Of a stretch of DNA of 9,631 bases, positions 5,177-9,631 are shown piece by piece. The notes under the pieces were generated by a model that did not search any database, was not told the DNA's origin, and saw only the letters and a list, made by a program, of their open reading frames with translations. A program made the position numbers and the translations under genes. Numbering within the stretch: position 1 is the first letter of the stretch; each line of letters opens with the position of its first letter. The stretch spans positions 1 to 9,631 of the forward strand of contig JACCXA010000165.1 of NCBI GenBank assembly GCA_013697365.1, given 5' to 3'. The DNA is from Chthoniobacterales bacterium. GTDB lineage: Bacteria; Verrucomicrobiota; Verrucomicrobiia; Chthoniobacterales; UBA10450.

Positions 5177-7006
5177 ATGGCCATCCCCCTTCTTAAGCCC
5201 GGCCTGCACCGGCCGCGCAACGTTGATTGGAAGCGCGCCGCGGCTCTCCTCTACGGCGATTGGGGAACCAGCAAAGCGTACGTCATTGGCCTCGCTTTCA
5301 TCGCGGCGGGCTTCTCCTCTTTCCCCATTATCCTGGCGGTCTGCGCGCTCACGGCTGTCGTCGCCTACAACTACACCATCGTTTGCAAACATTTCCCCGA
5401 TGGCGGTGGCGTCTACTCGGCGGCCCGGCAGCAGAGCCGTTTTCTTGCTTCCACCGGCGCGCTTTTGCTCGTGGCGAATTTCATGGTGACGGCCGCGCTC
5501 AGCGGGTGGGCCGCGGTTAGTTATCTCGGCATCTCCCCCCGCTACGCACAGGTCGCCACCATGGTGCTCATCCTCATCGTGGGCCTGATCAATTTCTTTG
5601 GACCAAAACACAGCGGGAGCGTTTCGCTCTGGCTCGCGCTCCCCGCCATTTTGGTGGTCCTCGCGATCATCGGCTTCAGCGCCCCACATCTCACCCTCGT
5701 TCATCTTGAGCCGCGCAGCGCGGATCTCGGGCACACTTGGGTAGCATTCGTTGGCGTCATTCTCGCGCTCAGCGGCGTCGAAGCAGTCGCCAACATCACC
5801 GGGGTGATGAAAGCGGATGCCGGCTCGTCCGTGGATGCGCCGCGAGTCACCCGCACCGCCAACAAAGCCATTATCCCGGTGGCGATCGAGGTTGTGCTCG
5901 GCACAGCACTGCTTGGGTGGGCGATGCTTTCGTTGCCAAAGGAATTCTCCGCCGAACTGACCGCGCACAAAGAGGACATGCTCCGCTTCCTCGCAGAACA
6001 TTACGGCGCTTTGGCTCTGGGCCCAGCACCGGGTCAGATCTTCGGGTTCATCGTCGGCACGGTCTTCGCACTCCTTCTCTTCAGTGCCGTTAACACTGCC
6101 GTCGTCGCGCTCATCGGGGTGATCTACATGATGGCGCAGGACGGCGAGATGCCGCGCCAATTGGTGCACTTGAATCGCTACGGCGTCCCGCAAATCCCCC
6201 TCTTTGTCGCGGTCGGGATTCCTATTCTGATTCTGGCTGTGACCAAACAATTCGAAGGCCTGGCCGGTCTTTATGCGATCGGCGTGGTCGGGGCGATCGC
6301 GGTCAATCTCGGCGCCTGCACCTTCAACAAACGTCTCGCTCTCCGCTGGCATGAGCGGATCATCATGGGGCTGACGTTTCTCCTTCTCGCTGCGGTCGAG
6401 ATGACGATCGCGAAGACCGAACCCGAAGCGCTCTTCTTTGCCATGTGCGTGCTCGGTGTCGGCTACGGCTTGCGCGCCTATTCGCATAAGCTGTCTGGCT
6501 TAAAAACGCTCACCGTCACACGTGGCGTGGCGGCAATGGTAACGCCGGACCTTCTCGCCACGCTGGACCCGCGGATGGAAGAAGGACAAAAGATCATGGT
6601 TGCGGCGCGCGGGCTCACGCCGGTGCTCGGTTTTGCACTGGATGAAGCGCAACTGCGCAAAGCCACGCTCTACGTCCTCTACGTCAAGGAAATCGCGGTC
6701 TATTACGGGACCGGGCCTACGCCTGGCCTGGGGAAGACGAAGTGGAAAGACGATCCGGAAGCCAATGCGATTATGTCGCTCGTAATGGCACAAGGGGAAG
6801 AACGCGGTGTCTCCGTCCTGCCAGTCTTTGCTGTGAGTGAGGATGCCGCCGCCACCATCCTGGACCTTTCCGCCACGATCGGTGTTGATTACCTGATGAT
6901 CGGCGCCTCCCAACGTTCCGCTCTCACGCATCTCTTGCGCGGGAGCGTTGTCACGAACGTGGCGGCGCAATTACCTGAAGACATCCGGCTGGTCATCTTC
7001 GGTTAA
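5177..7006 (+). CDS. KimA-like APC-superfamily permease with C-terminal USP-like domain
   Basis: A 609-residue inner-membrane transporter. Residues about 20-435 hold roughly twelve hydrophobic segments of the APC (LeuT) fold; about 440-609 are soluble and end in a universal-stress-protein-like fold (VDYLMIGASQRS...LLRGSVV). Length and architecture match KimA (YdaO), the 607-residue B. subtilis K+/H+ importer. In the first helix GDWGTSKAY carries Asp28 and Tyr35 with the same spacing as Asp36 and Tyr43 of the KimA K+ site; the motif also resembles GDIGTSP of Kup. In helix 3, NFMVTAALS aligns with the KimA DYILTVAVS segment, keeping Thr105 and Ser109 but with Asn101 in place of Asp. FPDGGGVYSAA (73-83) is the usual APC loop. 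These alignments are from memory. K+ uptake is the leading hypothesis, also because a Kup remnant lies just upstream; an amino-acid permease is the alternative. Confidence 0.85.
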   Translation: MAIPLLKPGLHRPRNVDWKRAAALLYGDWGTSKAYVIGLAFIAAGFSSFPIILAVCALTAVVAYNYTIVCKHFPDGGGVYSAARQQSRFLASTGALLLVANFMVTAALSGWAAVSYLGISPRYAQVATMVLILIVGLINFFGPKHSGSVSLWLALPAILVVLAIIGFSAPHLTLVHLEPRSADLGHTWVAFVGVILALSGVEAVANITGVMKADAGSSVDAPRVTRTANKAIIPVAIEVVLGTALLGWAMLSLPKEFSAELTAHKEDMLRFLAEHYGALALGPAPGQIFGFIVGTVFALLLFSAVNTAVVALIGVIYMMAQDGEMPRQLVHLNRYGVPQIPLFVAVGIPILILAVTKQFEGLAGLYAIGVVGAIAVNLGACTFNKRLALRWHERIIMGLTFLLLAAVEMTIAKTEPEALFFAMCVLGVGYGLRAYSHKLSGLKTLTVTRGVAAMVTPDLLATLDPRMEEGQKIMVAARGLTPVLGFALDEAQLRKATLYVLYVKEIAVYYGTGPTPGLGKTKWKDDPEANAIMSLVMAQGEERGVSVLPVFAVSEDAAATILDLSATIGVDYLMIGASQRSALTHLLRGSVVTNVAAQLPEDIRLVIFG

Positions 7007-7014
7007 CGACAAGA

Positions 7015-7043
7015 GCGCGGGCCCCTCCATCTTGCACCCGCGC
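7015..7043 (+). terminator. Hairpin between permease and serA
   Basis: GCGCGGG (7015-7021) and CCCGCGC (7037-7043) form a 7-bp GC-only stem with a 15-base loop, nine bases after the permease stop. No T-run follows, so it is at best a weak or factor-assisted terminator or an mRNA-end stabiliser. Confidence 0.3.
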
Positions 7044-7069
7044 CCCCGGCCGTCTAAAGCTCTCTCCCC

Positions 7070-8662
7070 ATGTCTGTCCCGAAGATTTTGATCGCAGACC
7101 CCATCTCAACCCGAGGCGTAGAAGAATTGTCTGCCGGTGGCGCCGTCGAAGTGCTCGTCAAGCTTGGTCTCCCCGAAGCCGAGCTCATCAAGCTCATCCC
7201 CGATTTCAGCGGACTCGTCGTCCGGAGTGAAACAAAAGTTACGGCGGCTGTGTTGCAGGCGGGCACCAGGCTGCGAGTCGTCGGCCGCGCGGGCGTGGGG
7301 GTGGATAATGTGGACGTCGAAACCGCGACCCGACGCGGCGTGATCGTGATGAACGCGCCTGGCGGCAACACCGTCTCGACCGCAGAACATGCCTTCTCCC
7401 TCCTTCTCTGCGTTGCGCGCAGATTGCCGCAAGCCGACGCGATGGTCCGAAGCGGGAAGTGGATCCGGAAGGAATTCCAAGGGGTCGAACTCTACAACAA
7501 GTCGTTAGGCATCATCGGCATGGGCCGCATCGGCAGCGAGCTGAGCCGCCGCGCTATCGCCTTCGGCATGCGTGTCCTGGCCTTTGATCCGTATCTTGCC
7601 GCGGCGCGCGCCCGGACGTTACAGGTCGAGTTGATCGAGAGTCTGGCGGACCTGCTCGCGCAAGCCGATTTTATCACGCTGCATACTCCGCTCACGCCCG
7701 AGACGCATCATCTTCTGAATGCCGAACGCCTCGCGCAAACAAAACGCGGCGTGCGCATCATCAATTGCGCGCGCGGCGGGCTGATCGACGAAGCCGCCCT
7801 GGGCGACGCCTTGCGCAGCGGCCAGGTCGCAGGCGCGGCGCTCGATGTTTTTGAGAATGAACCGCTGCCGCTCGACTCTCCGCTGCGCGATGTGCCGAAC
7901 CTTGTCCTGACGCCACACCTGGGCGCTTCCACCGCCGAAGCGCAGGAAAGCGTCGGGATTGAAATCGCGCAGTCAATTCGCTCCGCCTTGCTTGATGGAA
8001 CGATCAGCAACGCGGTCAACATGCCCAACCTCGACGCGAAGACCCTCGCCATCATCGGCCCGCATCTTCTCTTCGGCGAAAAGCTGGGCCGGTTCCTCTC
8101 CCAGCTGGGCCCGAATCGCGTCGAACATTTGAACATCAACTACAGCGGCAAGGTGAACGAGGTCGACACGGCCGCGATCACTCGCTCGGTCCTGAAAGGG
8201 TTTTTGCAGAAGGCTGGCGGCATTGAAGTGAACGAAGTAAACGCGCCGGCCTACGCGGAGAGTCTTGGCGTAAAGATTACCGAGACCCGCTTGAGCGCGA
8301 TGGGTGATTACACAGACCTGCTCGAGCTTTCTGTTTCCGCGGAAGGGGAGAGCGCCTCCGTCGCGGGGGCGTTTTTCGGAGTTACGCCGCGAATTGTGAG
8401 CGTGAATGGCCGGCCGGTCGAGGCAAGGCCACAGGGTGTCGTTCTGGTTCTCGAGAACACCGATCGCCCCGGTATTGTTGGCCGCATCGGGACGCTCCTC
8501 GGTGATCACGGAGTGAACATCGCCACCATGTCCCTGAGTCGAAATGAAGCTGGCGGAACAGCGTTGACGGTCTTGAACCTTGATACCGTCCTGGACGACG
8601 AACTGCTCGCCACGATCCGCGGGAGCGAAGACATTAAAGCAGCGCAGGTGATCCAATTGTAA
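7070..8662 (+). CDS. serA: D-3-phosphoglycerate dehydrogenase, long type
   Basis: Oxidises 3-phosphoglycerate with NAD+ to 3-phosphohydroxypyruvate, the first committed step of serine synthesis in the cytosol. The Rossmann glycine motif is in LGIIGMGRIGSE (about 146-157). The catalytic set is visible: Arg235 in NCARGGLID, Glu264 in FENEP and His283 in TPHLGAST. At 530 residues it is the long form, like the M. tuberculosis enzyme: after the catalytic part comes an intervening ASB domain (about 320-450) and a C-terminal ACT domain (about 455-530, LENTDRPGIVGRIGTLLGDH then VNIATMSLSR), the module that mediates feedback inhibition by serine in this family. No Shine-Dalgarno precedes the ATG; the leader is pyrimidine-rich (CTCTCTCCCC). 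No other serine genes are in the window. Confidence 0.97.
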   Translation: MSVPKILIADPISTRGVEELSAGGAVEVLVKLGLPEAELIKLIPDFSGLVVRSETKVTAAVLQAGTRLRVVGRAGVGVDNVDVETATRRGVIVMNAPGGNTVSTAEHAFSLLLCVARRLPQADAMVRSGKWIRKEFQGVELYNKSLGIIGMGRIGSELSRRAIAFGMRVLAFDPYLAAARARTLQVELIESLADLLAQADFITLHTPLTPETHHLLNAERLAQTKRGVRIINCARGGLIDEAALGDALRSGQVAGAALDVFENEPLPLDSPLRDVPNLVLTPHLGASTAEAQESVGIEIAQSIRSALLDGTISNAVNMPNLDAKTLAIIGPHLLFGEKLGRFLSQLGPNRVEHLNINYSGKVNEVDTAAITRSVLKGFLQKAGGIEVNEVNAPAYAESLGVKITETRLSAMGDYTDLLELSVSAEGESASVAGAFFGVTPRIVSVNGRPVEARPQGVVLVLENTDRPGIVGRIGTLLGDHGVNIATMSLSRNEAGGTALTVLNLDTVLDDELLATIRGSEDIKAAQVIQL

Positions 8663-8735
8663 TCGACGCGGCCAACATGCCCTCGCTGAGCGATTAAGAC
8701 TTCGAGTTCATTAAACCCCAAATCCCTTCCCACTC

Positions 8736-8990
8736 ATGCAAGCACTTCTCTGGACCCTCATCATCGGCGCCGTCATTGGCGTCGTCGCCAAATTCCTTAT
8801 GCCCGGTCGTGATCCGGGTGGTTGCATCATTACGATCCTGCTCGGTATCGCGGGCGCCTTCCTCGCGGGTTTCCTCGGTCAGGCCATGGGCTGGTATCGG
8901 CAAGGGCAACCTGCTGGCTTCATCTTCTCGGTCGTGGGCGCGATGGTCCTGCTCCTGATCTACCGGATGATCTTCGGCAAGAAGACGTAA
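8736..8990 (+). CDS. GlsB/YeaQ/YmgE family small membrane protein
   Basis: An 84-residue protein with three hydrophobic segments (about 3-20, 30-50 and 61-79), of the family formerly called transglycosylase-associated. The family pattern is clear: IIGAVIGVVAKFLMPGRDPGG, then ITILLGIAGAFLAGFLG, a short loop with GWYRQGQPAGF, and a last helix ending in a basic GKKT tail. Members are linked to general or envelope stress responses, but no biochemical activity is established. It has its own intrinsic terminator 23 bases downstream. It follows serA by 73 bases with no Shine-Dalgarno and a C-rich leader (CCCTTCCCACTC), so it may be expressed separately or by read-through from serA. Confidence 0.92.
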   Translation: MQALLWTLIIGAVIGVVAKFLMPGRDPGGCIITILLGIAGAFLAGFLGQAMGWYRQGQPAGFIFSVVGAMVLLLIYRMIFGKKT

Positions 8991-9012
8991 TTCACGCAGG
9001 CGAAAGAACGGG

Positions 9013-9042
9013 AGAGGCGCGCTTTCAAGCCGCCTCTTTTCC
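9013..9042 (+). terminator. Intrinsic terminator after the GlsB-like gene
   Basis: AGAGGCG (9013-9019) pairs with CGCCTCT (9031-9037); after a bulged C at 9020 the stem continues GCT/AGC around the loop TTCA, giving about ten base pairs. It is followed by TTTCC (T-run 9037-9040). This is the best intrinsic terminator in the window and separates the GlsB-like gene from the DMT exporter. Confidence 0.75.
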
Positions 9043-9099
9043 TTGTCCGAATAGAAATTTGAGCGCGGGTGACCGCGTGAGCTGCGCCCGTTATCGTCG

Positions 9100-9631
9100 A
9101 TGAAGCCGCCGTCCAGACTGGCTCTGTTCGGTGCTTTTGCGGCGATTTATATCGTCTGGGGTTCGACTTACCTCGGAATGCTTTTCGCTGTCGAGTCCAT
9201 CCCGCCGCTGCTTATGGCGGGATCGCGTTATCTGGTCGCCGGTCTGCTCATGTACGGTTTCGCCCGGTGGCAGGGGGCCCGACCCTCGGGCTGGGCGGAT
9301 TGGCGGACGGCTGCCATCGTCGGCGCCTGCCTTTTGCTCGCTGGAAACGGAGGTGTCGCCATCGCAGTGCAATACGTGGCCAGTGGTTTGGCGGCGGTGA
9401 TCATCGCAACCGTGCCGATTTACATCGCGCTTCTCGGTTGGCTGAGCGGCTCGGCGCCTCGCCCCACCCCAATCGTCTGGTTGGGCCTTGCCGGCGGGCT
9501 TGGCGGCGTCGGGATCCTGCTCGCACCTTCTCTCAATCTAGCTTCGAGCGAACACGCCCATGCGACCGCCGGTATGCTTCTTCTTCTTTTCGCTTCCTTT
9601 GCCTGGTCGGCCGGATCGATTTACTCGCAGC
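9100..9631 (+). CDS. EamA/DMT-superfamily exporter, YedA-like (3' truncated by window)
   Basis: An open frame from the ATG at 9100 runs to the right edge, giving 177 codons of a protein whose family normally has about 290-310 residues and ten membrane helices. The start is typical of the YedA/RhaT-like branch: FGAFAAIYIVWGSTYLGMLFAVESIPPLLMAG with the WGSTYL signature in helix 1. SRYLVAGLLMYG, GNGGVAIAVQYVASGLAAVI, ATVPIYIALLGWL and GLGGVGILLAP mark helices 2-5 of the first EamA repeat. The second repeat is just beginning at FASFAWSAGSIYSQ. DMT proteins of this type export small metabolites or drugs; the substrate is not predictable. No Shine-Dalgarno is visible. The terminator at 9013-9042 implies its own promoter in 9043-9099, which I cannot pinpoint. 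Confidence 0.92.
   Translation, partial: MKPPSRLALFGAFAAIYIVWGSTYLGMLFAVESIPPLLMAGSRYLVAGLLMYGFARWQGARPSGWADWRTAAIVGACLLLAGNGGVAIAVQYVASGLAAVIIATVPIYIALLGWLSGSAPRPTPIVWLGLAGGLGGVGILLAPSLNLASSEHAHATAGMLLLLFASFAWSAGSIYSQ

Noticed and set aside
5036..6487. A 483-codon open frame on the minus strand opposite the permease gene
   Set aside because: Its composition is extreme (Asp, His, Arg, Glu rich with no fold-like pattern) and it mirrors a hydrophobic GC-rich gene on the plus strand that has clear family motifs. It is a codon-bias shadow.

Overview
The window is GC-rich (roughly 60%), gene-dense bacterial chromosome. Three things suggest a soil-type member of the Verrucomicrobiota: the short palindromic intergenic repeats, the frequent lack of a Shine-Dalgarno sequence, and the protein flavour (YGDWGTSKAYV-type permease, pyrB-pyrC pair, GlsB-like protein). 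The order Chthoniobacterales is my best guess. This placement is inference; no rRNA or other phylogenetic marker is present. I see no tRNA, rRNA, CRISPR array, phage or transposase gene.

Layout, left to right. Positions 1-105 hold the 3' end of an unidentified gene. Positions 235-2438 are a pyrimidine pair, pyrB then pyrC, overlapping by ATGA; together they catalyse steps 2 and 3 of de novo UMP synthesis. A degenerate 10-11 bp tandem repeat lies just before the preferred pyrB start. Positions 2451-2593 are a compact REP/BIME-like element: two near-identical palindromes in inverted orientation at its ends and two more hairpins inside. It sits between convergent genes. On the minus strand follow a twin-CBS-domain protein (2630-3079) and, upstream of it, a doubtful 66-residue ORF (3217-3417) with a terminator-like hairpin at its stop. 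From 3513 all genes are on the plus strand: a WYL-domain transcriptional regulator, a broken N-terminal remnant of a Kup potassium transporter, a 609-residue KimA-like APC permease with a C-terminal USP-like domain, serA (long type with ASB and ACT domains), a GlsB/YeaQ-type small membrane protein followed by a good intrinsic terminator, and the first 177 codons of an EamA/DMT exporter of the YedA type that runs off the window.

Most of the window is ordinary housekeeping: pyrimidine synthesis, serine synthesis and membrane stress. The most interesting part is 4715-7006. A K+ transporter of one family (Kup) is reduced to a frameshifted stub whose signature motif has decayed, directly upstream of an intact transporter from the related KimA-like group. 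The latter keeps the Asp and Tyr that I align with the K+ site of KimA, but has Asn where I expect a second Asp. The next most interesting item is the palindromic element at 2451-2593. I found no convincing new multi-gene system.
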